Counted from the first letter of the stretch, positions 1 through 6,044 are shown. The stretch is DNA of 6,389 bases from an uncultured Eubacteriales bacterium (GCA_900321665.1 ONWY01000084.1:1-6389); one strand, 5' to 3'. The notes: generated by a model not told the origin, from the sequence alone. Numbers and translations are program-made.

Positions 1-219
1 ATTGGTCTGCCAAATGGCTGCGCTTTTTTCGGCAGTCATAAAGTCCGAAAGGAACCAACCGTAAAAATGCCCTTTTTGCAAAGTGCCTTCCTTGTATAGC
101 CATGCGCCCACTTCGCGCTCAATCGCGGCAGGGCTATCCTTCATCACCACATTTGAGGAGGTGTGCAGCACCGAGCCGTATTGCACCGATTCGCCCTTTT
201 TTTTTTTTTTTTTTTTGGC
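1..219 (-). pseudogene. Orphaned C-terminal segment of the PI-PLC, cut by the window edge
   Basis: Reading on through the TAA at 220-222 without changing frame gives Ala, seven Lys (from the A20 tract), then GESVQYGSVLHTSSNVV, and finally a segment with GWFLSDF and AAIWQTN just before the window edge. This matches the end of bacterial PI-PLCs, where the B. cereus protein has LYINFTS and later GWVIQDY. The Asp codon at 43-45 aligns with catalytic Asp274 of that enzyme. Spacing from the preceding helix to the VLHTSS strand (28 codons, stop included) is nearly the same as in B. cereus (27), so little or nothing has been lost. The only good internal start is a Met codon well inside the domain with no clear ribosome site, so independent translation is unlikely. 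The segment is the remainder of the 220-1155 gene. Alternatives are a sequencing or assembly error, or readthrough. Confidence 0.75.
197..216. repeat. 20-nt mononucleotide tract (T on plus, A on the coding strand)
   Basis: An uninterrupted run of 20 T on the plus strand lies inside the PI-PLC reading frame, two bases past GCC and six past the TAA stop in the reading direction. As read it encodes seven lysines together with the following G. Runs of this length are rare in bacterial genes, mutate easily by slippage, and are also a common place for assembly errors. Because the stop lies before the tract, length change in the tract alone would not restore the full protein. Confidence 0.95.
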
Positions 220-1155
220 TTATATGTAGGCGCGTACCTCTTCCGCCTTTTGCTGCGCCTCAACATCCCAATGGTTGTGGAAATTGAAATACATCCCCAT
301 GTATTGCTCCATGCCGGTGCCGTTGTACATTTCCAGGTTGTCGCCACAGCCGAGCGCTTCCGCATCGGGGCAAAGGAGCACGAGTTGCCCTCTGACCGTG
401 CCGAGGGTCGGCATCTCGGTATACATACCGCTTTCTCCCTGCGTGTATAAATACGGCTTACCGGTCGCAGGGTTTACCTCCGCTTTTAAGCGCTCGATTT
501 GCGGCTGCAGCAGCTTTAAATACGCTTCTTGTTCGCCGTTTTCTCTTTTGAGCTTGAGTATTAGCATTTCACTCGGATGCGCCTCTAAAAAGGCTTTCAT
601 CTGCGCAAGTGCGGTGTCAAAGGTGGATTCAACCGTGCACGCTGCGTCCTCATAGGCATAAAACTCGGTATCCAAATCCACTAAGGGCGCGCCGAGCAAG
701 TCGGCAAGCACCAATGCCGGGTGAAGCATATTGACATAAAACAGTGCCTCGTTGACCGCTTCCACATCCTCCAAATCCCCATGGCACAGGCGCAGGTAGC
801 CCGCCTTCGGCGAAAACCGCAAGTCAAAAAAACGAATGCCCGCCTCTAATTGCGCGGGAATGGTCAGCTCTTGGGTACAGGCATACTCCGCGGAGTTCAC
901 AATCGGGATGCCGAACATGCGCACATAATTTCCCGTTCCGTTTAAGCAGTGCGCCATCGCGCTGTCATGCGTGCCGGGAATGTTGATGGTGTAAAGCGGC
1001 GCATCGTCCGCAATGCCGCGCATCCAATCCGCGCCGGTGAGCGCGCCTTCCTTGCCGGCGCTGTCTGCCGCCTGCGCACTGCTGCCGGTGCAAAACGCTG
1101 CCGCCAGAACCACTGCAAGGATAACACTCAAAAATGCTTTCATTCTCTGTTTCAT
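220..1155 (-). CDS. Secreted phosphatidylinositol-specific phospholipase C (PI-PLC X domain), C-terminally truncated by an in-frame stop
   Basis: Family enzymes cleave phosphatidylinositol (or GPI anchors) to diacylglycerol and cyclic inositol phosphate outside the cell. The 311-residue product starts with a signal peptide: basic MKQRMK, a hydrophobic stretch at about 7-21, and a probable signal peptidase I site after AQA near residue 29. The catalytic core is clear. IPGTHDS (59-65) carries the first His63/Asp64, FFDLR ends in Arg113, and CHG holds the second His125, matching His32/Asp33, Arg69 and His82 of Bacillus cereus PI-PLC. NHW and a Glu-rich helix follow, then TAA at 220-222. The missing C-terminal part lies immediately downstream in the same frame (1-219), including the Asp274 equivalent, so this product alone is probably inactive. 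I chose the start at 1155 because GGAGG lies 6 nt upstream of ATG; the Met at 1143 lacks a comparable site. A promoter lies at 1185-1212. Family assignment is firm; substrate is unproven. Confidence 0.87.
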   Translation of the reverse strand: MKQRMKAFLSVILAVVLAAAFCTGSSAQAADSAGKEGALTGADWMRGIADDAPLYTINIPGTHDSAMAHCLNGTGNYVRMFGIPIVNSAEYACTQELTIPAQLEAGIRFFDLRFSPKAGYLRLCHGDLEDVEAVNEALFYVNMLHPALVLADLLGAPLVDLDTEFYAYEDAACTVESTFDTALAQMKAFLEAHPSEMLILKLKRENGEQEAYLKLLQPQIERLKAEVNPATGKPYLYTQGESGMYTEMPTLGTVRGQLVLLCPDAEALGCGDNLEMYNGTGMEQYMGMYFNFHNHWDVEAQQKAEEVRAYI

Positions 1156-1184
1156 GGCTTTCCTCCGCGTTATATTCTATCACC

Positions 1185-1212
1185 ATTTTAACACAAAGCC
1201 GAAATTAGTCAA
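1185..1212 (-). promoter_or_regulatory. Sigma-A type promoter of the PI-PLC gene
   Basis: On the minus strand, -35 TTGACT (1207-1212) and -10 TAAAAT (1185-1190) are separated by 16 nt; each differs from consensus at one base. The -10 lies about 30 nt upstream of the ATG at 1155. It sits directly after the U-tract of the symporter terminator, so PI-PLC is likely transcribed independently. Seen in sequence; activity is inferred. Confidence 0.6.
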
Positions 1213-1255
1213 TATAAAAAACACCCTCTCTTATTTCTTTTCGAGAGAGGGTGTT
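1212..1255 (-). terminator. Rho-independent terminator of the AGCS symporter gene
   Basis: AACACCCTCTCT (1220-1231) and AGAGAGGGTGTT (1244-1255) form a perfect 12-bp stem with a 12-nt loop. On the minus strand the stem is followed by TTTTTATAT, the expected U-rich tail. It lies 17 bases past the symporter stop codon and ends where the PI-PLC promoter begins. Confidence 0.87.
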
Positions 1256-1271
1256 AAATTTGATTTTTATC

Positions 1272-2654
1272 CTACTTTTTATGCTTTTTATAATGTGCTA
1301 CCACCAAGCCGCTGAGCGCCGTAAGAGCGATAACATTGGGAATGACCATCAGGTTATTGAACATATCCGTCAGCTCCCAAACAAGGTCGTTGGAAAGCAC
1401 GGAGCCCAAGAAGATAAAGCCGATGGAAATGATGGAGTACACAATCACTGCCTTTTTGCCAAAGAGGTATTGGAAATTGATTTTGCCAAACAAATTCCAA
1501 CCGATAATGGTTGAAAAGGCAAAAAACAGCAGACAAATAGCAATATAGATACTGCCGCCGGTATCGCCAAAGACCTTGGAGAAGGCGAGCTGCGCCATAT
1601 TCGTTTTATCTATCCCCTCCACGGCGCCGTGCAATAGCACACCGTCGCCGGCATAGAAAACGGAGATAACAACGAGCGCGGTCATGGTCAATACCACAAA
1701 GGTATCGATAAACACGCCAATCATTGCCGCGGTGCCCTGCTCGTGCGGTGTTTTGGCATCTGCCAAAGCGTGGGCATGGGGTGTTGAGCCCATACCGGCT
1801 TCATTGGAAAACAAGCCGCGCTTTGCGCCCTGTGAAATCGCCGTTTTCAGCGCATAGCCGACACTGCCGCCAATCACCGCCTGCGGGGTAAACGCATATT
1901 TAAAAATCATGCCGAAGGTCTGCGGTACATATTTAATCCTGACCACAAGCACCACCAGGCAACCAACAATGTAAAGAATTGCCATAATCGGTACCAGCTT
2001 TTCGGTTACATGCGCGATTCTTTTGACACCGCCTATCATGATGAATGCCGCCACGGCAGCAACAACAATACCGATAATCCAAGAGGGGATACCAAACGCC
2101 TTTTCGCAGGTGGAGCCGATGGAGTTCGATTGCACCATCGCGCCGAAGAAGCCGAGCGCGAGCACCGCCATAACGGCAAAAATACCAGCTAATACCTTGC
2201 CGAACTTGCCTTTAAATGCGGTGCGAATGTAATACACCGGGCCGCCCTTGATTTCACCGTCTTCCCCGACAATTCTTGTCTTTTGTGCCAAAACCGCCTC
2301 GGCATAAATGGTCGCCATGCCGAAAAAGGCAATAATCCACATCCAAAGAATGGTGCCGGGGCCGCCGATTAAAATTGCGCCGCACGCGCCGACAATGTTG
2401 CCGGTGCCGACTTGCGCCGCAATCGCGGTTGCCAGCGCCTGAAACGAGCTGATACCGTTTTTGCTCTCATCCTTTTTAAAGATACCGCCAAACACATTGC
2501 GCATCCCCTCGCCGAAGCACCGCACCTGCACAAAGCGCGTTTTAATCGTAAACAGCAAGCCGATGCCGATTAACATCACAATCAATATGTAATCGGACAA
2601 ATACGCATTAATGTTTTGTACGATTTCCAACAGTTTCTGTTCTAACCCTGCCAT
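1272..2654 (-). CDS. Sodium:alanine (AGCS family) symporter
   Basis: This integral membrane carrier should import alanine or glycine coupled to Na+ (or H+), as AlsT/DagA-type proteins do. The 460-residue length is normal for the family. About ten hydrophobic segments are visible. The diagnostic motifs are GTGNIVGA (83-90), the family signature GGPGTILWMWIIAFFG (97-112), then DGEIKGGPVYYI (132-143) and GLFSNEAGMGSTPHAHA (280-296). The C-terminus ends in a short basic cytoplasmic tail, HYKKHKK. I place the start at the ATG at 2654, with AGGAG 5 nt upstream, rather than the upstream in-frame TTG at 2669, which has no ribosome site and would place the AGGAG inside the gene. The gene has its own promoter (2704-2733) and terminator (1212-1255), hence a monocistronic unit. 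Substrate preference among small neutral amino acids cannot be read from sequence. AlsT orthology is not claimed. Confidence 0.93.
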   Translation of the reverse strand: MAGLEQKLLEIVQNINAYLSDYILIVMLIGIGLLFTIKTRFVQVRCFGEGMRNVFGGIFKKDESKNGISSFQALATAIAAQVGTGNIVGACGAILIGGPGTILWMWIIAFFGMATIYAEAVLAQKTRIVGEDGEIKGGPVYYIRTAFKGKFGKVLAGIFAVMAVLALGFFGAMVQSNSIGSTCEKAFGIPSWIIGIVVAAVAAFIMIGGVKRIAHVTEKLVPIMAILYIVGCLVVLVVRIKYVPQTFGMIFKYAFTPQAVIGGSVGYALKTAISQGAKRGLFSNEAGMGSTPHAHALADAKTPHEQGTAAMIGVFIDTFVVLTMTALVVISVFYAGDGVLLHGAVEGIDKTNMAQLAFSKVFGDTGGSIYIAICLLFFAFSTIIGWNLFGKINFQYLFGKKAVIVYSIISIGFIFLGSVLSNDLVWELTDMFNNLMVIPNVIALTALSGLVVAHYKKHKK

Positions 2655-2703
2655 ATTTTCTCCTCGCAATAACTATTCTGTTTTTGAGCAATAATGTTTT
2701 AAT

Positions 2704-2733
2704 ATATTACCATATAACAGAATTTGATGTCAA
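2704..2733 (-). promoter_or_regulatory. Promoter of the AGCS symporter gene
   Basis: On the minus strand there is a perfect -35 TTGACA (2728-2733), an 18-nt spacer, and -10 TAATAT (2704-2709) preceded by TGG, an extended -10 element. The -10 is about 50 nt upstream of the ATG at 2654. The -35 abuts the U-tract of the upstream HAD-gene terminator. Confidence 0.7.
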
Positions 2734-2776
2734 TAAAAAAATAAGCGGCAGGCGCTTCAATCGTCGCCTGCCGCTT
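2734..2776 (-). terminator. Rho-independent terminator of the HAD phosphatase gene
   Basis: AAGCGGCAGGCG (2743-2754) and CGCCTGCCGCTT (2765-2776) form a perfect, GC-rich 12-bp stem with a 10-nt loop. On the minus strand it is followed by a T-rich tail of TTATTTTTTT type. It starts 11 bases past the HAD stop codon. On the plus strand only four T follow, so termination in that direction would be weaker. Confidence 0.9.
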
Positions 2777-2787
2777 TTCAACAATGT

Positions 2788-3915
2788 TTATTTTTTGGTT
2801 ACATTTTCCCCGTAAATCGTGGTCCAATCGTTTTTCATGGAAATGGCTGTGTAGCCGTTTTCTTCACAGGTTTTGCGCATTTTTTCCGCCTTTTCGGGGT
2901 TGCCGTTTTCACGCTCGGTATCATCACAGCAAAGCATAAATGCCGCGCTCTTATACGGATTTTCATCCAGCACAAAGTTTGCCATAGCCGCATCACCCGA
3001 GCTGTTGCCGAAGGAGAGCACCGGCTGCACACCGATTTCCTGCTGGATAACAGCCACCTTATTCATCTTTAAGTTTTTGATTAAAAACTCGCCGCCGGTG
3101 ATAACCTCATCCTCTTTGGAATAGGTGTAATCCAAGCTGTCCTCTTTGCCCTGATTGCTGGCAACCAGGCTTTCATCGGAGCCAATCATTTGGCTCAGCG
3201 GGATATTCACTGTACCCTCTGCCAAGCCGCGGGTAATCAGGCGGTCGGTGCCGCTGACAATGTAAACTTTAAAATCATTTGCCTGCAGGAAATCAATCAC
3301 CTGCAGCATCGGTCTGTAGAAGGCTTCCCCGTTTGTCATATTGTTGTAGCCTTCCATCGGCTGATTGCGGTAATCCTTGACATATTTATCAAACTCGCCG
3401 ATTGTCATGCCCTTGAAGGCGGTGGCAACTGCCGTGCCGTGCTTGATATCCAAGCCCTCCGGGTACTCGCCGCTCTCAAAGTAGGTTTTGATAATCGCTG
3501 CCGTTTCCTTTTCGGCTTCACTCGCCTTGTCTTTATAACCGGGGTCTTCCATCACTCTGTGGTAAAGCAGCTTGTGGTCAAAATAACCGGGGTCTGTTTC
3601 ACAGCACAGGGTACCGTCCATATCAAAAACAGCAATGCGGTTTTCGACCGGGATAAAGTCTTTCGAGCCCTCGGTAGTAATCGCTTTCATATACTCCACA
3701 AGCTCTTTTTTGAGCGGTGCGCTTTGTGTCCATAACGAAAGGGCATCCGCATCTGTCTCTTTGTCTGCAGATTGCGCTGCCGTGGTCTGCGGTTCCGCCG
3801 CCTGCTTAGAAAGCGGCGCAAAAAAATACAGGCATGTCATCACAACAATCGCGATAGCCAACACACCGGAAACAATTTGCCAGGTCTTGGCAGGTTTTTT
3901 GGTTTGTTCTTCCAT
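2788..3915 (-). CDS. Membrane-anchored, extracytoplasmic HAD-superfamily phosphatase
   Basis: HAD phosphatases hydrolyse phosphomonoesters through an aspartyl-phosphate. The 375-residue protein has a basic N-terminus (KKPAK) and one membrane segment at about 13-32. This predicts N-in topology with the enzyme outside, tethered by an Ala/Thr/Gln/Asp-rich linker (about 38-60). Motif I is FDMDGT (97-102), with nucleophile Asp98 and acid/base Asp100. Motif II is YIVSGT with Ser221. A Lys near 280 (EFLIKNLK) suits motif III, and FGNSSGDAAM (302-311) with Asp308 is motif IV. A roughly 100-residue helical insertion between motifs I and II resembles a C1-type cap, as in phosphoserine or phosphorylcholine phosphatase relatives. 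Thus the catalytic set is complete; the substrate is unknown. The start is supported by GAGGTG 5 nt before ATG. It has a promoter (3947-3975) and a strong terminator (2734-2776). The upstream DUF5412-like gene is codirectional, 157 nt away. Confidence 0.87.
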   Translation of the reverse strand: MEEQTKKPAKTWQIVSGVLAIAIVVMTCLYFFAPLSKQAAEPQTTAAQSADKETDADALSLWTQSAPLKKELVEYMKAITTEGSKDFIPVENRIAVFDMDGTLCCETDPGYFDHKLLYHRVMEDPGYKDKASEAEKETAAIIKTYFESGEYPEGLDIKHGTAVATAFKGMTIGEFDKYVKDYRNQPMEGYNNMTNGEAFYRPMLQVIDFLQANDFKVYIVSGTDRLITRGLAEGTVNIPLSQMIGSDESLVASNQGKEDSLDYTYSKEDEVITGGEFLIKNLKMNKVAVIQQEIGVQPVLSFGNSSGDAAMANFVLDENPYKSAAFMLCCDDTERENGNPEKAEKMRKTCEENGYTAISMKNDWTTIYGENVTKK

Positions 3916-3946
3916 GTTTTCACCTCGTTAGTAATATAATGTATAT

Positions 3947-3975
3947 ATTATATTATAATTAAGCCGTATTTTCAA
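3947..3975 (-). promoter_or_regulatory. Strong sigma-A promoter of the HAD phosphatase gene
   Basis: On the minus strand -35 TTGAAA (3970-3975) and a perfect -10 TATAAT (3947-3952) are spaced by 17 nt, in an AT-rich stretch. The -10 lies about 32 nt before the ATG at 3915, giving a short leader that contains the GAGGTG ribosome site. Confidence 0.72.
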
Positions 3976-4072
3976 GTCGCATTTTGCCGGTGCACAATGT
4001 GTTGACACCTTGCACAAACCGCAGGGTAAGAGAAAATGTCACACTAATGGACTAATTTCGCTTATACCGATT

Positions 4073-4432
4073 TTAATAATCCTTTCGCCAATCATATGTT
4101 TCGTTTTTAGCGAGATTGAGTGTTTTCCCGTTGATACAAACCCGCTCATTATCGAGCCAACTGATATCAACCGATTTCTCGTGATAGGCATCATAAATCC
4201 TTTTTTCCTTTTTCCCACTCTCAAGAAATACTTTAATGCTAAAATCTGTAGTAGCGCCCGGTTCGGTTCTATAGGCATTTAATTTATATGCACCATCCGG
4301 TGAAACAGATGTTTGCAAAAGAGTGTATTCGGAAGTGTCTTCTCGGAATAGGTTTGCAAAATGGTATATTCCAAACACGGATAAACCGCACACAACTACA
4401 ATAATAATGATAATAAAACCGGTTTTTTTCAT
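4073..4432 (-). CDS. Small membrane-anchored protein, DUF5412-like
   Basis: The 119-residue protein has a basic start (MKKTG) and one very hydrophobic segment (about 5-23, rich in Ile and Val). A hydrophilic domain of about 95 residues follows, predicted outside the cell; an uncleaved anchor is more likely than a signal peptide. The pattern SPDGAYKLNAY (44-54), GATTDFSIKV (59-68), YHEKSVDISWLDN (83-95), INGKTLNL (100-107) and terminal YDWRKD resembles small Bacillus and Clostridium proteins that I recall as DUF5412. That name is from memory and not checked. No enzymatic motif is visible and the function is unknown. The start is the ATG at 4432 with AAGGA about 9 nt upstream. The gene is visibly richer in A+T than its neighbours, hinting at a different origin. 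No clear terminator follows, so transcripts may run into the HAD gene. Confidence 0.78.
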   Translation of the reverse strand: MKKTGFIIIIIVVVCGLSVFGIYHFANLFREDTSEYTLLQTSVSPDGAYKLNAYRTEPGATTDFSIKVFLESGKKEKRIYDAYHEKSVDISWLDNERVCINGKTLNLAKNETYDWRKDY

Positions 4433-4510
4433 AATGCGTTTTCCTTTTTACCTTCATTCGCCGAACACGTGGAATCTATCTTCGCTTTATATCGCTCTTT
4501 TACACTATTA

Positions 4511-4539
4511 AAGATACTACTGTTTTTATTTTAAATCAA
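4511..4539 (-). promoter_or_regulatory. Possible promoter of the DUF5412-like gene
   Basis: On the minus strand TTGATT (4534-4539) and TATCTT (4511-4516) are spaced by 17 nt; each matches consensus at four of six positions. It lies about 80 nt before the start codon. The region is AT-rich, so chance matches are likely. Confidence 0.35.
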
Positions 4540-4645
4540 GACAAAATGTAAAACCGGCGAAAAAACACAAAACACAGGGGACAACGCATGATTCTATTTT
4601 AATCACACACAACAAATGAAAGTCAGTAAGCAAATATAAGTGATG

Positions 4646-4662
4646 TTGGTGCCATGCACCAA
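4646..4662. repeat. Short perfect palindrome TTGGTGC-CAT-GCACCAA
   Basis: A 7-bp perfect stem with a 3-nt loop lies in the divergent intergenic region, just before the hairpin at 4671-4708. GGTGC/GCACC palindromes of this kind occur in REP-type intergenic repeats of Firmicutes, and the nearby ACACAGGGGACAACG (4572-4586) also resembles such elements; this link is inference from memory. It could instead be part of a small RNA. Confidence 0.5.
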
Positions 4663-4670
4663 TGATGCAG

Positions 4671-4708
4671 AGAAAAGAGGCTGTGAAATCAATCTCTTTT
4701 CTTTTTTT
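4671..4708 (+). terminator. Orphan rho-independent terminator-like hairpin on the plus strand
   Basis: AGAAAAGAG (4671-4679) pairs perfectly with CTCTTTTCT (4694-4702) across a 14-nt loop, and the run of T continues to 4708. The stem is poor in GC, so strength is uncertain. No plus-strand protein gene precedes it within the window, so it would end an unrecognised transcript such as a small RNA, or be left from a lost gene. Confidence 0.5.
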
Positions 4709-4888
4709 ATTGCTATTTTAATACTTATCCATTATAATAAAAACGGTGATAAAAAAGAAAAAGTTTTTGCAATGTTTTCCTTTCCGGCTGCTTGCTGTGT
4801 GTTTTGCCAAAACAGGGAGATTTCTCGCGGGTTGACAAGTAAAGATAATGCCTCGCAAGAATCAGATGCGGCATAGGTGAGAGCGGAA

Positions 4889-4927
4889 AATGCAAAAGAG
4901 TGATGATTTATAATACCGATTTGCATT
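4889..4927 (+). promoter_or_regulatory. Inverted repeat around a -10-like box before the acyltransferase gene
   Basis: AATGCAAA (4889-4896) and TTTGCATT (4920-4927) form a perfect 8-bp inverted repeat enclosing a consensus TATAAT (4909-4914), 48 nt upstream of the acyltransferase ATG. The expected -35 position has no good match, which would fit an activator-dependent promoter or a repressor operator. The arrangement is visible; its regulatory meaning is inferred. Confidence 0.35.
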
Positions 4928-4961
4928 AAAAAAGAGAAAGAAGTATTAACGGGGAGAGTAT

Positions 4962-6044
4962 ATGACAATCCATAAAGAGAGCGAATTACAAGCGCCGCCA
5001 ATCAATACCGGCAGAGTGCTTTACTATGATGTGCTGCGGGTATTGGCTGCTGTTGCAGTTATGGTAATACATATCGTAGGCTACAAGTTTTCAGCCGTTG
5101 CGCCGACAACGCGCGCATGGAATGTGCTAAACCTTGCCGATGCGGCGGCAAGTTGGGCAGTGCCTGTCTTTTTTATGCTAAGCGGCGCGCTGCTCTTAAG
5201 CCGCGAGTATACGCTGAAAAAACTGTATGGCAAAAAAATACTTAGAATCATTACCTGTTTTGTGTTTTGGTCTGCCGTTTATGCGCTTTGGGAGTTTTAT
5301 AAACACAGAAGTCTGAAAGGCTCTGTTATCGAGTTTATTCAAGGGCCGGACCATATGTGGTTTTTATTTGCCATCGTGGGGTTGTATTTGTTTGTTCCCG
5401 TGCTCAAAAAAGTGGTGGAAGATGAAGCCACTCTCAGGTATTTCCTAATACTTATGTTTGTGATAAGCATAGTGTTTAACGGCGCGGTTGTTTTGCTTTC
5501 CCCTTTTTCGGAAACCAAAGCAAAGTTTTTATTCGGGCTCATAAGGCAGGCGGGCATACAATATATGCCGGCAAATACTTTCTATTTTGTTTTTGGGTAT
5601 TATTTAAGCTCGCATTCTATCACAAAGAAACAGCGCAGGTTCATTTATATCGGTGGAATTGTCGGCTTTTTGTTCACTGCAGCGGGGGGCGCGGCAGCTT
5701 CCATGTATTTGAAAAAGCCTGTCGCTATGTTTCTTGCCAATAATGCTCTTGGTATTTGCCTTCAGGCAATCGGCATTTTCGTGCTTGCCAAGCAGCTTTT
5801 TTCGGCAAAACGATTGCCGAAAAAAGTGCAAAGCGCATTGGCATACTTGGCGGATATCTCCTTTGGTGCATATTTGGTGCATTTTTTAGTCATCTTGCTG
5901 CTTGAAAGATTTTTAAATTTGCATGCGCTGCGCTTTCATACGCTTTTCAGTATTCCGCTACTGACAATCATTGTGGCAGTGATTTCTTTCGGTATCAGCG
6001 CGCTGCTTAATCGCATTCCGATTGTAAAAAAATATTTGGTATAA
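4962..6044 (+). CDS. Integral membrane acyltransferase, family 3 (OafA/WecH-like)
   Basis: Members transfer acyl groups, usually acetyl from acetyl-CoA, to extracytoplasmic sugars of cell-wall polymers, exopolysaccharide or lipid-linked glycans. The 360-residue protein has a short hydrophilic N-terminus and about ten hydrophobic segments. The family hallmark is in the first one: YYDVLRVLAAVAVMVIHI (21-38), with Asp23, Arg26 and His37 in the usual places. It is followed by WAVPVFFMLSGALLL (65-79), MWFLFAIVGLYLFVPVL (132-148) and the late SFGAYLVH (300-307). The set and length fit the acyltransferase-3 domain without an extra SGNH domain. The start is supported by GGGGAG 5 nt before the ATG. 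It is the only plus-strand gene here, not linked to glycan-synthesis genes in view, so the acceptor cannot be named. A terminator follows closely (6062-6093). Confidence 0.9.
   Translation: MTIHKESELQAPPINTGRVLYYDVLRVLAAVAVMVIHIVGYKFSAVAPTTRAWNVLNLADAAASWAVPVFFMLSGALLLSREYTLKKLYGKKILRIITCFVFWSAVYALWEFYKHRSLKGSVIEFIQGPDHMWFLFAIVGLYLFVPVLKKVVEDEATLRYFLILMFVISIVFNGAVVLLSPFSETKAKFLFGLIRQAGIQYMPANTFYFVFGYYLSSHSITKKQRRFIYIGGIVGFLFTAAGGAAASMYLKKPVAMFLANNALGICLQAIGIFVLAKQLFSAKRLPKKVQSALAYLADISFGAYLVHFLVILLLERFLNLHALRFHTLFSIPLLTIIVAVISFGISALLNRIPIVKKYLV

Larger units (their letters stand above)
4433..4961. other. Divergent intergenic region without a convincing gene
   Basis: This stretch separates the minus-strand DUF5412-like gene from the plus-strand acyltransferase. 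Open frames in it (for example 4640-4876 plus and 4732-5001 minus) have low-complexity or implausible translations, no good ribosome sites and no family resemblance. It contains a possible minus-strand promoter (4511-4539), a palindrome (4646-4662), a plus-strand terminator-like hairpin (4671-4708), a segment resembling interspersed repeats (about 4826-4876), and an inverted repeat around a -10-like TATAAT (4889-4927). A remnant of mobile or repeat DNA is a reasonable reading, but unproven. Confidence 0.6.

Noticed and set aside
144..365. Open frame crossing the A20 tract in the alternative frame
   Set aside because: It does not resemble PI-PLC; the homologous residues on both sides of the tract lie in the other frame. 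Its openness matters only for frameshift scenarios.
2655..2669. Upstream in-frame TTG start for the AGCS symporter (adds LRGEN)
   Set aside because: No ribosome site precedes it, and the good AGGAG lies between it and the ATG at 2654, which is the correct spacing for the ATG.
3190..3735. 181-codon open frame opposite the HAD gene
   Set aside because: It is fully antisense to a gene with intact HAD motifs, has no ribosome site, and is explained by codon bias of the true gene.
4002..4007. Plus-strand TTGACA as a -35 box
   Set aside because: No matching -10 at 16-18 nt and no plus-strand gene follows.
3990..4015. GTGCA/TGCAC inverted repeat with inner GTGT/ACAC between the DUF5412-like and HAD genes
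   Set aside because: The stems are short and interrupted and no U-tract follows, so I do not call a terminator; it could be an operator but support is too thin.
4832..4837. TTGACA as the -35 of the acyltransferase promoter
   Set aside because: Positions 16-18 nt downstream read GCAAGA-like sequence with no -10, and the box lies inside a possible repeat segment.
4640..4876. 78-codon open frame on the plus strand
   Set aside because: It begins next to the palindrome, runs through the terminator-like hairpin, has no ribosome site and no recognisable family.
4732..5001. 89-codon open frame on the minus strand
   Set aside because: It overlaps the start and ribosome site of the acyltransferase on the opposite strand and its translation shows no domain or proper start site.
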